Assembly (NCBI GenBank): GCA_005116955.1
Contig: SWDI01000001.1
Location: 479,508 to 543,507, forward strand
DNA from: Nitrospira sp.
GTDB taxonomy: Bacteria; Nitrospirota; Nitrospiria; Nitrospirales; Nitrospiraceae
DNA length: 64,000 nucleotides
Reading direction: 5' to 3'
This document shows, piece after piece, positions 1 through 9,452 of the stretch. A program made the position numbers and the translations under genes. Under the pieces are notes generated by a model. The model did not search any database and had not been told where the DNA came from. It was given only the letters and a program-made list of their open reading frames with translations. How positions within the stretch are numbered: the stretch's first letter is position 1; each line of letters opens with the position of its first letter.

Positions 1-206
1 CTCTTCATTGCCTCGCTCCTTTGGCTCGCCACCACCCGGTGGCATCGGTGAAGCCAGGCTACCACTTAGCACACTGTCCGAATTTCCGGAGCCCCCTCTA
101 CAAGGAGGAATCGAAGAGACGGATTCCCCGTCTGTCCTCCGGACGTTATCAAGAAACATCGCGTCCCAAAAGGAAAAACATGGTTTGTGCGATCGTCCCC
201 CTGTCG

Positions 207-238
207 TTTCGGCACATGATCGTGATCATGTGCCGAAA
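207..238. repeat. Perfect 15-bp-arm palindrome
   Basis: The left arm tttcggcacatgatc (207-221) and the right arm gatcatgtgccgaaa (224-238) are exact reverse complements separated by gt. The half-site atgtgccgaaa occurs again at 289-299. No T-run follows, so it is not a classical terminator. It could be a transposase or regulator binding site. Confidence 0.75.
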
Positions 239-336
239 CAGGTATTGAGTCGGAGGCATGATCATAATGGACTCTTCTGGATGAAGGGATGTGCCGAAAG
301 CGAAAAAGTGAAAAAGTGATGACAATCCTTGAGGGT

Positions 337-366
337 AAAGTACTCTACTAAAAAGTACTCTACTAA
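337..366. repeat. Two perfect tandem copies of a 15-bp unit
   Basis: The unit aaagtactctactaa occurs at 337-351 and again at 352-366 without mismatch. A related string in inverse orientation (aaagtagagtact) is present at about 53227-53239, next to another scarred region. Confidence 0.75.
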
Positions 367-403
367 TAAGAAGGGTACGTAATGCCGTGTCCGGCCTCTG
401 TAG

Positions 404-1338
404 CTAAGAGCAACGGCAAAGCTCGACTTGGACAACGCGACGGGCCAGTTGACCTATACCGTGACCGCTGCTCCCCTCAATGGACGACTCGAGCCGACGA
501 CGGCTCCCAGCGCCGCGATCGCGACCTTTACGCAAGCTGATATCGATGCTGGGCGGCTGGTGTTCGTTCACGATGGTGCTATTTCGACAGGCGACAGTTT
601 CACGTTCACGGTCAGTGATGGAGCTGGAGGCGCGATTGGAGCAACGACGGGTACTCTCACCGTGGCACCGTTTATCCCACCGCCAGGTGGCGGTGGAACC
701 GGAGGTTCTGGAGGCACAGGTTCCAGATCTGGTTCGGGCTCTGGGACCGGCGGTGGTATTGTCCCGTCTTCAATACAATCGCCTTTTGTGCCGATAATTA
801 CGGAGGCACCGGTCAAAAATGTGTCGGGAGCGGGAGCAACTGAAGATCCGGTGCCGAGAGCTATGATGGCGAACTGGACGTTTGCCAGAATCGAACAGCC
901 GAGTACCCTGATTCATGAACTGCCGTCATCGACGATAGAACCGCTGTCGACCCCTGTGAAGAAGGTGTTAGCCGTGGGTCAGAAACTTGTCAAGCGTTTG
1001 ACCAAGTTGGCCTACGATCTTGAGTGTGGTGTGCAGGAGCGGGAACATAAAGCTCAGCCCATCGGGCAAGTCGCCTCATTCTCGCGGATGGCCTTATCCG
1101 CTGGATTTGTGGTCTGGATTCTGCGCGGGGCGCTCTGGTTCCGAGCTTCCTCGTTTCGATGCCGGCATGGAGAGATTTCGATCCGCTGCCAGTATTGGGA
1201 GGCGAGCTACTCACCCGCCGGAAGCGTGCCCGCAAGATGCGTGAGGACGATGAGCAGGAGAAGCGGCAGTTCTGTGGTTTAGATCGAGTCTTGAAATCTT
1301 CGGATCACGGAACTAACAGCCCAAAGCGATACCCATGA
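404..1338 (+). pseudogene. C-terminal remnant of a cadherin-like repeat adhesin, truncated and frameshifted
   Basis: The readable frame from about 404 (in-frame stop at 401-403; TTG at 428 is the first start-like codon) encodes one repeat of the kind that makes up giant bacterial surface proteins: a 'TGQLTYTVTAAPLNGRLE' start and a 'DSFTFTVSDGAGG' end. A Gly/Ser/Pro-rich linker follows, then a charged segment and a hydrophobic stretch near the C-terminus. There is no signal peptide or N-terminal half. At 1127-1131 the frame breaks. Reading on in the +1 frame gives a sensible charged tail with many Arg, Lys and Asp/Glu, and a stop at 1336-1338, 13 bases before the next gene. The other frame gives an Arg/Cys-rich tail that looks wrong. 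One G missing from the GGGG run would explain this. The gene is either a true relic or a fragment with a sequencing error; the missing 5' end favours a relic. Confidence 0.65.
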
Positions 1339-1351
1339 ACGGAACTCAGTC

Positions 1352-3262
1352 ATGAAAGTGACCCCCTTAGTCTGGATCAGTTTCGGCTTGGTTAGCTTGA
1401 CGATCAGCGTGATGTTGGCCGGCTCTTCACTCGTCGATCTCGTGCCCAACCATGATCGTCAAGTCTTCGAATATCGTCGCGATTTGGCCGAAGCCCTGGC
1501 CGTTCAATACTCCGCATTAGCGGAGCGGAATCAGATTCAAACGATTCAATTTGCCATGGAGACGCTGGCCAAGCGGAATCACGAGATCTCGTCACTGGCG
1601 CTCCTTCAAAAAGACGGCAGCATCGTTGCACAAGTCGGCGCGCATGCACAGTTTTGGGTTCAGCCGCTGGGTGCCCAATCGACGCTTCAATCCCTTCAAG
1701 TCCCGATCTTTTCGGGAGATCAGCCCTGGGGTGTGCTCCAATTGGCGTTTCGTGAATCTGAAGGCTCAGGCATAGAGGGCTTTCTTTCCGATCCATGGAT
1801 ACGCTTCCTTGCGTTTGTGGGCGTGATGGGGTTCATCGGCTACCTCTTTTTCATGAAGCGCACGCTCCGTCAGCTCGATCCATCCGGCATTGTTCCGACA
1901 CGTGTGAAAGCGGCGCTCGATGCCCTGACGCAAGGTGTGGTGATGATCGATACGCGAGACCTGATCGTCCTCACAAACGATTCGTTCAGCCGCGCTGTGA
2001 ATAAGCCCGTGACAGCGTTGATTGGCTCCGATCTAGGGACGCTTGGCTGGAAGTCGGTGACTCCAACGGATTCGCTCATGGTGTATCCGTGGACCAGGGC
2101 AATTATGGACCGGCAGTCTCTCGACAATATCCCGCTCATTATGAATCTCTCTGATGGGGAACAGCGAAAATTCATCGTCAATACGGTCCCAATTATGGAC
2201 GACGGGTCCACGGTCAGAGGGGCGCTCGTCTCGTTTCACGACGTCACCGAACTTGATCGAGCCAATTCTCAACTCAAGGATGCGAACAGTGAATTAGAGG
2301 CATCACGTGTCCAAATTTTACAGAAGAACCAGGAACTCGAGGCCACGAATACGACTTTGCACGTCGAAATGGATCAGCGGAAAAAAGCTGAGGCAGAAAA
2401 GGAAAAGCTGTACCAGCAACTCATGAATGCCTCGCGCCAAGCGGGTATGGCGGATGTGGCGTCCAGTGTACTGCATAATGTCGGGAATGTTCTCAATAGC
2501 ATTAATGTGTCGACGGATACGCTACTCAAAACGCTTAAGAAGCCGTTGGTGGGCGATGTCTGTCGGATCGCATCGATGTTCAACGAGCATCAGGACAATC
2601 TACAGGAATTCTTGACGGTCGACCCGAAGGGCAAGCAGATCCCTTCCTATCTTGGCTTGGTGGCTGAATCCCTGAGCGGGAGCCATCAGGCGATCCAAGG
2701 TGAACTCGACTCGCTTGTGAAGAAAGTCGATCACATCAAGCAAGTGATCATGTCACAGCAAGATATTGCCCGCGCAGGGAATATCCGTGAGCCTGCGTCC
2801 GCTGAAGATTTAATGGAACAGGCGGTCGTGATGGCGCTCCCCGAGCCGGAGAAATACCACATCCAAATCGTACGGGAATACAGTCCAGTCCCTATGATGA
2901 TGACGGATCGACACCAAGTCTTGCAGGTATTGGTCAACCTGATCACCAACGCGAAGAACGCCATGGTGGAACACTCGGGGGGCACCCGCCGTCTCACGCT
3001 GCGCATCGGAGTGCTTTCCGCTAAGGCCTTTACTCAATTTGAGGTGATCGATACCGGCGTCGGGGTCAAACCGGAGCATCTCCCTCGGCTGTTTGCACAA
3101 GGCTTTACAACGAGAAAGGCCGGTCATGGACTCGGGCTCCATAGCGCGGCCATTGTTGCCAAAAATCTTGGTGGAACGTTGCACGGGCAGAGTGGGGGCG
3201 AGGGATGTGGTGCTACGTTCACTCTGGAACTCCCATTGGTCGTGGTGGAAGCCGCAGCATGA
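1352..3262 (+). CDS. Membrane PAS sensor histidine kinase
   Basis: A 636-residue sensor kinase. Two hydrophobic segments (about 6-28 and 152-168) enclose a periplasmic sensor region of about 120 residues. They are followed by a PAS-like domain (about 182-300), a coiled coil (about 300-365), a phosphoacceptor helix with His375 in a 'SVLHNVGNVLNSI' H-box, and a HATPase domain with N-box 'LVNLITNAKNAM', G1 'DTGVGV' and G2 'GHGLGLHSAA'. The H-box is the HNVGN type, not the common SHEIRTP type. The stop overlaps the next start as ATGA (3259-3262), so it is probably co-transcribed and translationally coupled with the downstream receiver genes, its likely phosphotransfer partners. The signal sensed is not evident. 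Confidence 0.9.
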   Translation: MKVTPLVWISFGLVSLTISVMLAGSSLVDLVPNHDRQVFEYRRDLAEALAVQYSALAERNQIQTIQFAMETLAKRNHEISSLALLQKDGSIVAQVGAHAQFWVQPLGAQSTLQSLQVPIFSGDQPWGVLQLAFRESEGSGIEGFLSDPWIRFLAFVGVMGFIGYLFFMKRTLRQLDPSGIVPTRVKAALDALTQGVVMIDTRDLIVLTNDSFSRAVNKPVTALIGSDLGTLGWKSVTPTDSLMVYPWTRAIMDRQSLDNIPLIMNLSDGEQRKFIVNTVPIMDDGSTVRGALVSFHDVTELDRANSQLKDANSELEASRVQILQKNQELEATNTTLHVEMDQRKKAEAEKEKLYQQLMNASRQAGMADVASSVLHNVGNVLNSINVSTDTLLKTLKKPLVGDVCRIASMFNEHQDNLQEFLTVDPKGKQIPSYLGLVAESLSGSHQAIQGELDSLVKKVDHIKQVIMSQQDIARAGNIREPASAEDLMEQAVVMALPEPEKYHIQIVREYSPVPMMMTDRHQVLQVLVNLITNAKNAMVEHSGGTRRLTLRIGVLSAKAFTQFEVIDTGVGVKPEHLPRLFAQGFTTRKAGHGLGLHSAAIVAKNLGGTLHGQSGGEGCGATFTLELPLVVVEAAA

Positions 3263-4122
3263 ACAGCAATCAGGCTACCGACAATCGGCGGGTTCTCGTC
3301 ATTGATGATAACGGTAACATCCATGACGATTTCCGTAAGATCCTGATGCCGCCGGTCGATTCCGATTCATTGGCTCAAGCTCGGGCAGCCTTGTTTGGAG
3401 AGGTTCCAACGCTTCCATCACAAATACGCTATGAGCTGGATTTCGCGAGCCAGGGGCGTGAGGGCTTCGGTCTGGCCCAGAATGCGTATCAGAGAGGGAA
3501 TCCGTATGCGGTGGCATTTGTGGACATGCGGATGCCGCCGGGATGGGATGGACTCGAGACCATCGAACATCTGTGGTATGCCGATCCTGAGATCCAAATC
3601 GTGATTTGTTCCGCGTATTCTGATCATCCATGGGAAGATGTGAGTCGTCGTATCGGAGACACCGACAAGCTGCTGGTCCTGATGAAACCCTTCAACAGTA
3701 TTGAGGTTGTTCAACTCGCGAACGCGCTGACGAAGAAATGGAATCTGGCACGCTCCGTCAAGCTGCAGATTGATAGTCTCGCGTTCAGCGTGAGCCAGCG
3801 AACAGCCGAGTTGCGGGATGCGAATGAGCGTCTGCAAACAAATATTGTCAGTCGGACTGCGGACATACTGCCCACTCCTTCTCGGAACGATCTTGAGGAG
3901 ACCTTCCGTCAAAAGGAAGAATTTCTAGCGATTATGAGCCATGAAATTCTGACCCCAATGAATGAACTCGTCAGGAAAGTGCAGCTCCTGCTTGATAGTC
4001 CGTTGAGTCCAGGTCAGCGTGAGCATGCGACGACACTCCAACGGTGTGCGCAGGATCTCCTTTCCCTCATCAATGATATGCATGTGTTCATGGCGGATGG
4101 AAGACAAGAAACTCAGACCTAA
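3259..4122 (+). CDS. Extended receiver domain plus HisKA stub without ATPase domain
   Basis: A 287-residue protein starting at the ATG that overlaps the upstream kinase stop; the frame is open to 3205, but that part lies inside the kinase gene. Residues 10-155 form a receiver with acidic pair D16/D17 and phosphoacceptor D89 in '[14 protein letters not shown]'. The Asp lies about 35 residues later than in a standard receiver because of an extra segment containing 'ARAALFGE'. A coiled coil and a HisKA-like helix follow, with the box '[11 protein letters not shown]' (Leu where Arg is usual). The protein ends 40 residues later with no HATPase domain, so it cannot autophosphorylate by itself. It may be a response regulator, a dimerising phosphate sink, or a decayed copy of the next gene. 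Confidence 0.85.
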   Translation: MNSNQATDNRRVLVIDDNGNIHDDFRKILMPPVDSDSLAQARAALFGEVPTLPSQIRYELDFASQGREGFGLAQNAYQRGNPYAVAFVDMRMPPGWDGLETIEHLWYADPEIQIVICSAYSDHPWEDVSRRIGDTDKLLVLMKPFNSIEVVQLANALTKKWNLARSVKLQIDSLAFSVSQRTAELRDANERLQTNIVSRTADILPTPSRNDLEETFRQKEEFLAIMSHEILTPMNELVRKVQLLLDSPLSPGQREHATTLQRCAQDLLSLINDMHVFMADGRQETQT

Positions 4123-4165
4123 GGCCGTGCGTCATGATGCTCCTCCTCTCGGCAGACAGAAGGAT

Positions 4166-6061
4166 ATGACGGATATGGGCGCCAACAATAAAAACCTTCG
4201 AATCCTGGTTGTTGACGACAATCGGGCCATCCATGAGGATTTTCGCAGAATCCTTGAAGCGCCACCCGAGGAAGAGGGGCTCCATCGCGCACGCGCGACG
4301 CTGTTCGGAGAGACGCCACTTGTCGAGGCCCTGGACCGGTTCGAACTGGATTACGCGGATCAAGGACAAGCCGCGTTGGCCCTGGTAGACATGGCGCGAA
4401 GGGAAGGACGTCCATATGCGGTGGCGTTTGTCGATATGAGGATGCCGTCGGGGTGGGATGGCTTGGAAACCATCGAACGGCTCTGGGAGGCGGACGGACG
4501 GCTTCAAGTGGTTATCTGTACGGCCTATTCAGACCATTCGTGGGCGGAGATTGCCGGACGACTAGGAATGAGCGACCGGTTGCTCATCCTTCGGAAGCCG
4601 TTTGATTCCATTGAGGTCCAACAGATTGCCGCATCGCTGACCAGGAAGTGGGAGTTGGGACGGGACATCCGGCTGCAGATCGAAGGTCTCGTTGCACAGG
4701 TCAATGCCCGCAATCGAGAACTCCAGGCAACGAACCAGCATCTCGAGCAGCAAGTGGCTGCGCGGACGGCTGAGCTTCAACAGCGCAACGATGAATTACA
4801 GAAAATGGTTGAGGCCCTTAAGGAGGCCAAGGTGGCTGCGGATAAGGCCAATCAGGCCAAGTCACAGTTCTTAGCCCGTATGAGCCATGAGATCCGGACG
4901 CCCATGAACGCGATGCTCGGCATGAATGAGCTGCTTCTCTCAACCTTGTTGAACGACCGGCAGCGTCATTTCGTCCAAACCATCCATCATTCCGGCGAGC
5001 AGTTGCTTCAGATCATCAACGATATACTCGACTTGTCCAAGATCGATGAGGACAAGATGGACCTCCGCATCACGGGATTTGACCTGGTTGCAACCGTGCA
5101 GGATGTTGCCGGTCTATTCCATGAACCCTCGCGACAAAAGGGGCTTACGTTAGAATGTCAGATCGACCCCGGGTTACCTGCTGTGTGGCGGGGGGATGGC
5201 GTGCGTCTTCGGCAGATTCTGATGAACCTCGTGAGCAATGCCATGAAATTTACGGAACGAGGGGGCATCCTGATTCATGTTGAGCGTCTCGAGGATCGCC
5301 AGGAGAAGGTCTTATTCAAAATAACGGTGTGTGATACCGGAATCGGTGTTCCGCTGGAGGCGCAGCAGAAAATTTTCGATCCGTTCGCTCAAGTTGATGG
5401 ATCGATGACGAGGCGGTATGGAGGGACGGGTTTAGGACTGGCAATTGTTCAACGACTCGCCTCCTTGATGGGAGGAGACGTCGGTCTCACCAGTACCCCA
5501 GGAATTGGTTCCACATTTTGGTTTACGGTCTGTCTTGAGAAGGTGAGTGCGAGCGACGGAGCCGGGCTGGAGCGCAAGCAGGTGGATGACCACTCGATGC
5601 CTGACGTATTGCTCACTAGGAACCAAGACAGGAGCCCGGGCGTCTATTCCTCCAAGCCACGGTCACGTGCGCGTATCCTCCTGGCTGAAGATAATCTGAC
5701 AAACCAAGAGGTATTTCTTCGCATGCTGGAGCTCTGTGGGGAATCAGCCGATACGGCGGGTACGGGTCGAGAGGCGATCCAGGCGCTTGAGAGGCGCCCA
5801 TACGACCTGGTCCTCATGGACTGCGAAATGCCGGAGATGGATGGATTGACGGCGACAGCAGAAATTCGTCGACGAGGATTTACGAGAGGGGACGGCAGGC
5901 CTGTCACGATTCTCGCATTGTCTGGTTACGCCGTGAGCACTGTCGAAACTGCCTGCATCGCGGGTGGGATGGACGGTTTCCTGCCAAAGCCGGTGGGGCT
6001 CAAAGAGATACAGAAGGCGGTCCACCAGTGGTTACCTGCCATTGGTTCGCGCGCCGCCTAA
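4166..6061 (+). CDS. Hybrid histidine kinase REC-HisKA-HATPase-REC
   Basis: A cytoplasmic hybrid kinase of 631 residues. The N-terminal extended receiver has D90 in '[14 protein letters not shown]'. A coiled coil (about 165-225) leads to HisKA with H241 in '[14 protein letters not shown]', then a HATPase domain ('[13 protein letters not shown]', '[20 protein letters not shown]', '[10 protein letters not shown]'), then a standard C-terminal receiver with D552 in '[13 protein letters not shown]'. The start is set either at 4166 or at 4175; the Shine-Dalgarno-like gaagga at 4159-4164 is better spaced for 4175 (10 bases). The open frame extends upstream to 4019 inside the previous gene, but those residues have no family resemblance. 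It is a paralogue of the genes on both sides. No transmembrane segment is present, so input probably comes through the N-terminal receiver. Confidence 0.9.
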   Translation: MTDMGANNKNLRILVVDDNRAIHEDFRRILEAPPEEEGLHRARATLFGETPLVEALDRFELDYADQGQAALALVDMARREGRPYAVAFVDMRMPSGWDGLETIERLWEADGRLQVVICTAYSDHSWAEIAGRLGMSDRLLILRKPFDSIEVQQIAASLTRKWELGRDIRLQIEGLVAQVNARNRELQATNQHLEQQVAARTAELQQRNDELQKMVEALKEAKVAADKANQAKSQFLARMSHEIRTPMNAMLGMNELLLSTLLNDRQRHFVQTIHHSGEQLLQIINDILDLSKIDEDKMDLRITGFDLVATVQDVAGLFHEPSRQKGLTLECQIDPGLPAVWRGDGVRLRQILMNLVSNAMKFTERGGILIHVERLEDRQEKVLFKITVCDTGIGVPLEAQQKIFDPFAQVDGSMTRRYGGTGLGLAIVQRLASLMGGDVGLTSTPGIGSTFWFTVCLEKVSASDGAGLERKQVDDHSMPDVLLTRNQDRSPGVYSSKPRSRARILLAEDNLTNQEVFLRMLELCGESADTAGTGREAIQALERRPYDLVLMDCEMPEMDGLTATAEIRRRGFTRGDGRPVTILALSGYAVSTVETACIAGGMDGFLPKPVGLKEIQKAVHQWLPAIGSRAA

Positions 6062-6097
6062 GCAGCATTGCCTGTTGGCGAAGTCAGAGAGAGCTGT

Positions 6098-7363
6098 ATG
6101 AATACGGACATCGACAAGCATAGTCATCACCTTCGAGTCTTGGTCATTGATGACAATCTCTCGATCCACGAGGACTTTCGAAAAATCCTTCAACCGGGAG
6201 CGGAGACACAGGGGTTGGATGAAGCACGCGCGTCGCTATTCGGGGGCGAATCTTTTCAGAAGGCGCTTGTGCGGTTTGAACTGGATTATGCAGATCAAGG
6301 GCAAGCCGCGCTGGCCCTCGTCCAAATGGCGTGTCGGGAAGAGCGGCCTTATGCGGTGGCGTTTGTGGACATGCGGATGCCTCCGGGATGGGATGGGCTG
6401 GAGACCATTGAGCGTATGTGGGAGGTTGATCCCGAGATTCAGACGGTCATCTGCACGGCCTACACCGACCATTCCTGGGACGACATCATTCGCCGATTGG
6501 GCTGCGACGACCGTCTCCTGATTCTGCAAAAGCCATTTTCCACCGTGGAGGTCTCGCAATTGGCCGCCTCCCTAACCACCAAGTGGAAGCTGGCGCGTCA
6601 GGTGCGTCAACGGTTAGCAGCGGCCGAGGCCGCCAACGTCGCGAAATCGCAATTCCTTGCCAACGTGAGCCACGAAATCCGCACGCCTATGAATGGTATT
6701 CTCGGGATGAGCGAACTCTTGCTGCGGACGCCTTTGAACGACAAGCAACGCCGGTACATCGAGACGCTCCACAAATCCGGAATGGCTCTGCTGCAGGTCA
6801 TCAATGATATCCTCGATATCTCGAGGATTGAATCAGGCAAACTCACGCTCGAACGCATCTCGTTCGATCTGCGTCAGCTCGTGAAAGATATCCTGGAACT
6901 ACTTTCCGGCCCTATTGAGAGCAAGGGGCTGAGGTTGACGGTCGAGCTCGCTGACAATCTCCTTCCGGAATACGACGGTGATCCGGTACGCATTCGGCAG
7001 ATCTTGACCAACTTGATCGGCAACGCCATCAAATTTACGACCCAGGGAGAAATCGCCCTCCACGTGGCGGTCACTGAGGATACTGTCGATACGACAACGC
7101 TTTGTCTGAAAGTGCGGGACACAGGCATCGGCATCGAGCCCGCCGCCCAAGCCAAGCTCTTTATACCGTTTACACAGGCTGACGGCAGTACTACGCGCAA
7201 GTATGGCGGGACAGGACTTGGGCTCGCCATTGTAAAACAACTGGCCCAGATGATGGATGGAACGGTGGGTGTCGAGAGCATCCTCGGCCAAGGATCGACG
7301 TTTTGGTGCACGATTCAACTCCATAAGTCTTCCCCCCAGACGGTGTTGGCGAAGGTGGTCTAA
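6098..7363 (+). CDS. Receiver-histidine kinase (REC-HisKA-HATPase)
   Basis: A soluble 421-residue kinase. The extended receiver has phosphoacceptor D91 in '[14 protein letters not shown]'. After a short linker comes HisKA with H192 in '[16 protein letters not shown]', then a HATPase domain with 'LTNLIGNAIKFTT', 'DTGIGIEPAAQAKLF' and '[14 protein letters not shown]'. There is no C-terminal receiver, unlike the upstream paralogue. ATG 6098 is chosen because family similarity begins there; upstream in-frame codons to 6068 look non-coding. The gap to the previous gene is 36 bases, consistent with an operon. Phosphorylation of the N-terminal receiver would be expected to gate the attached kinase core. 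Confidence 0.9.
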   Translation: MNTDIDKHSHHLRVLVIDDNLSIHEDFRKILQPGAETQGLDEARASLFGGESFQKALVRFELDYADQGQAALALVQMACREERPYAVAFVDMRMPPGWDGLETIERMWEVDPEIQTVICTAYTDHSWDDIIRRLGCDDRLLILQKPFSTVEVSQLAASLTTKWKLARQVRQRLAAAEAANVAKSQFLANVSHEIRTPMNGILGMSELLLRTPLNDKQRRYIETLHKSGMALLQVINDILDISRIESGKLTLERISFDLRQLVKDILELLSGPIESKGLRLTVELADNLLPEYDGDPVRIRQILTNLIGNAIKFTTQGEIALHVAVTEDTVDTTTLCLKVRDTGIGIEPAAQAKLFIPFTQADGSTTRKYGGTGLGLAIVKQLAQMMDGTVGVESILGQGSTFWCTIQLHKSSPQTVLAKVV

Positions 7364-7398
7364 TCCCTGGCCTCGTGCGGATAGAGGAGCTGTGACGA

Positions 7399-8646
7399 GT
7401 GTCGACGGATAGTCTCAATCAACGCATTCTCGTTGTGGACGACAACCCATCGATTCATGACGACTTCCGGAGAATTCTTCAACTCGACACAGAGTCGGAG
7501 GATCTTGAAAGGGCACGTTCGGCCTTATTTGGGGACGCCAGGCTTATTCAGGCTCATGAGCCCTTCCAGGTTGATTGTGCGGATCAAGGACAGGTGGCAT
7601 TGGACTTGGTGCAGGCTGCGAACAATGCGGGTAGACCCTATGCCGTTGCCTTTGTCGATATGAGGATGCCGCCGGGCTGGGATGGGCTCGAAACCATCGA
7701 GCAGCTCTGGAAAGCTGATTCCAGGATGCAGGTGGTCATCTGCACGGCTTATTCCGATCAGCCTTGGGGGGAAATCAGAGAACGGATAGGGAGAACCGAC
7801 AAGTTACTGATTCTGCAGAAGCCATTTAACGGCATTGAAGCCTTGCAGCTCGCCACCGCGCTCTGCTGGAAATGGGACTTGGCGGATAAGGCTGTTGGAC
7901 AGCTGCATGAGTTGAGTCGTTTGGTCGAGGAACGCACAGCGGAGCTCCAGCGTGCGAACCAGCAACTCACGGACATCAACGGCGCCCTGATGCGAACCGT
8001 GGTAAATCTTGAGTCGGCACAGACAGAAATTTTACGGCAAAATGGCGAGTTAGAGCGTTTGGCCTCGCGCGATCCGCTCACCGGATGTCTGAACCGCCGT
8101 GCGTTCTACGCGCTGTTTGAGAAAGCGTTTGCGGAGAGCCGCGAGCACGGAAGCGAGCTCTGTTGTGTGATGGTCGACATTGATAACTTCAAGCGTGTGA
8201 ATGATCAATATGGACATGCCGTCGGCGATCAAGCCATCCAAGCAGTCGCCAACTGTCTCTCCGCAGGGTTGCGGTTGACGGACACGGTCGGGCGCTATGG
8301 AGGAGAAGAGTTCTGCCTGATGTTCCCTCGCACGGCGCTGGCCGAAGCGACGGCTCTGGCGGAACGTTTGCGAATGCGTGTTGGGACTGAGGCTGGCAGC
8401 CGGCTTCGAATGGTGTCTGGCTTGACCCTGACGGTGAGCCTCGGGGTGTCGGCCCTCGCGTTTGGAGCACGGACGCCGTTGGAGCTGATCGATCAAGCGG
8501 ACAAGGCGCTCTATGCTGCCAAGGAAGGTGGGAGGAATTGTGTCATGGCGCTCGCCGTGCTGGTCCCAGGAATGCATCCGTCCGAACAACTGGAGCTCCA
8601 AGTGAAGCGTGTGACGCCACGGTCTGGACCGTCAGGCGCTCGATAA
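7399..8646 (+). CDS. Receiver-diguanylate cyclase response regulator
   Basis: A 415-residue response regulator starting at GTG 7399. The N-terminal extended receiver (about 8-150, phosphoacceptor D87) is the same paralogous version as in the three preceding genes. A coiled coil (about 165-220) joins it to a complete GGDEF domain: 'DPLTGCLNRRAF' at its start, 'KRVNDQYGHAVGD', and active-site GGEEF at 301-305. The product inhibition site RxxD is present as RLTD at 292-295, at the expected five-residue spacing. It should make cyclic di-GMP from two GTP when its receiver is phosphorylated. It is the only obvious output of the cluster, so the upstream kinases probably feed into second-messenger synthesis. 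A PilZ-domain protein lies at 12402. Confidence 0.93.
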   Translation: MSTDSLNQRILVVDDNPSIHDDFRRILQLDTESEDLERARSALFGDARLIQAHEPFQVDCADQGQVALDLVQAANNAGRPYAVAFVDMRMPPGWDGLETIEQLWKADSRMQVVICTAYSDQPWGEIRERIGRTDKLLILQKPFNGIEALQLATALCWKWDLADKAVGQLHELSRLVEERTAELQRANQQLTDINGALMRTVVNLESAQTEILRQNGELERLASRDPLTGCLNRRAFYALFEKAFAESREHGSELCCVMVDIDNFKRVNDQYGHAVGDQAIQAVANCLSAGLRLTDTVGRYGGEEFCLMFPRTALAEATALAERLRMRVGTEAGSRLRMVSGLTLTVSLGVSALAFGARTPLELIDQADKALYAAKEGGRNCVMALAVLVPGMHPSEQLELQVKRVTPRSGPSGAR

Positions 8647-8757
8647 CATCCTTGGTACCTGTGACCCTCAGGGAGCGCGAACCACCACGCCGCTGTATTT
8701 TCGTGCATCAGGACACTTCTCCAACGTTCCCATGAGCCTTCGTAAATCCAAGCGGTG

Positions 8758-8763
8758 TATAAT
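8758..8763 (+). promoter_or_regulatory. Candidate -10 box of sdhC
   Basis: A perfect TATAAT lies 8 bases upstream of the sdhC start, which would give a leaderless or nearly leaderless transcript. No good -35 box is seen at 16-18 bases, so the call rests on the hexamer and its position alone. Confidence 0.4.
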
Positions 8764-8771
8764 GATGGCGG

Positions 8772-9452
8772 ATGGCACGCCCGTCTCACCATTTCCAGTC
8801 CGCAGTCGGCCGTAAAGTCGTCATGGCTCTAAGCGGGCTGGGGCTCGTTCTCTATGTTATTTTTCACATGTTGGGGAACCTGCAAGTATTCGAAGGATCC
8901 CATGCGCTCAATGGCTATGCGGCGATGCTCCGCGACATGCCGATCCTCCTCTGGACCGCCCGGATCGGGTTGCTGAGCCTTGCGGCACTCCACATCGTCC
9001 TGGCGATCCAGTTGACCTTGCGAAATCGTCGTGCTCGCCCGGTCGCCTATGCGGTCCGCGAGTATCGCCAAGCATCGTTTGCGTCCCGCACCATGGTCGT
9101 CTCCGGCCTTATACTCTTACTCTTTATCCTATTCCACTTGTTGCATCTGACGGCCGGCGTCATCGATCCCTCTTCTGCTGATCGCCTCGACACCGAAGGA
9201 CATCGTGATGTGTATGGGAAGATCGTCCACGCTTTTCAGAATCCATTTATCGTGGCGTGTTACTTGACGGGTCAGCTGGGGCTGGGCTTGCATCTGAACC
9301 ATGCCGTCACCAGCAGTTTACAGACATTGGGGCTTGAACGCGCGGCATTCAACCGACTCATCAAGGCCGCTGGTCCCACGGTCGCGCTGTTGGTCGTTCT
9401 TGGCAATGTCGCCATCATCCTAGCCATCTTCTTGGGGATCGTACGCGGATAA
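8772..9452 (+). CDS. sdhC: Succinate dehydrogenase cytochrome b subunit
   Basis: A 226-residue membrane protein with about five hydrophobic segments, of the single-subunit cytochrome b558 type of succinate dehydrogenase/fumarate reductase. It anchors the flavoprotein and iron-sulfur subunits and passes electrons to quinone. Candidate heme-ligand histidines lie within membrane segments ('[12 protein letters not shown]', '[10 protein letters not shown]' and others). The N-terminus '[24 protein letters not shown]' is characteristic of the family. The stop overlaps the sdhA start by one base, and there is no separate sdhD, as usual for this type. Confidence 0.92.
   Translation: MARPSHHFQSAVGRKVVMALSGLGLVLYVIFHMLGNLQVFEGSHALNGYAAMLRDMPILLWTARIGLLSLAALHIVLAIQLTLRNRRARPVAYAVREYRQASFASRTMVVSGLILLLFILFHLLHLTAGVIDPSSADRLDTEGHRDVYGKIVHAFQNPFIVACYLTGQLGLGLHLNHAVTSSLQTLGLERAAFNRLIKAAGPTVALLVVLGNVAIILAIFLGIVRG

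Larger units (their letters stand above)
1..427. other. Repeat-rich non-coding stretch, possible IS remnant
   Basis: No open frame here has a recognisable protein. The stretch holds a perfect palindrome (207-238), a further copy of its half-site (289-299) and a 15-bp tandem duplication (337-366), and it ends where the coding sequence of a truncated adhesin begins. Several copies of one short site near a gene truncation resemble the multiple terminal repeats of IS21-family elements, but no transposase is visible, so the IS origin is only inferred. Confidence 0.4.
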
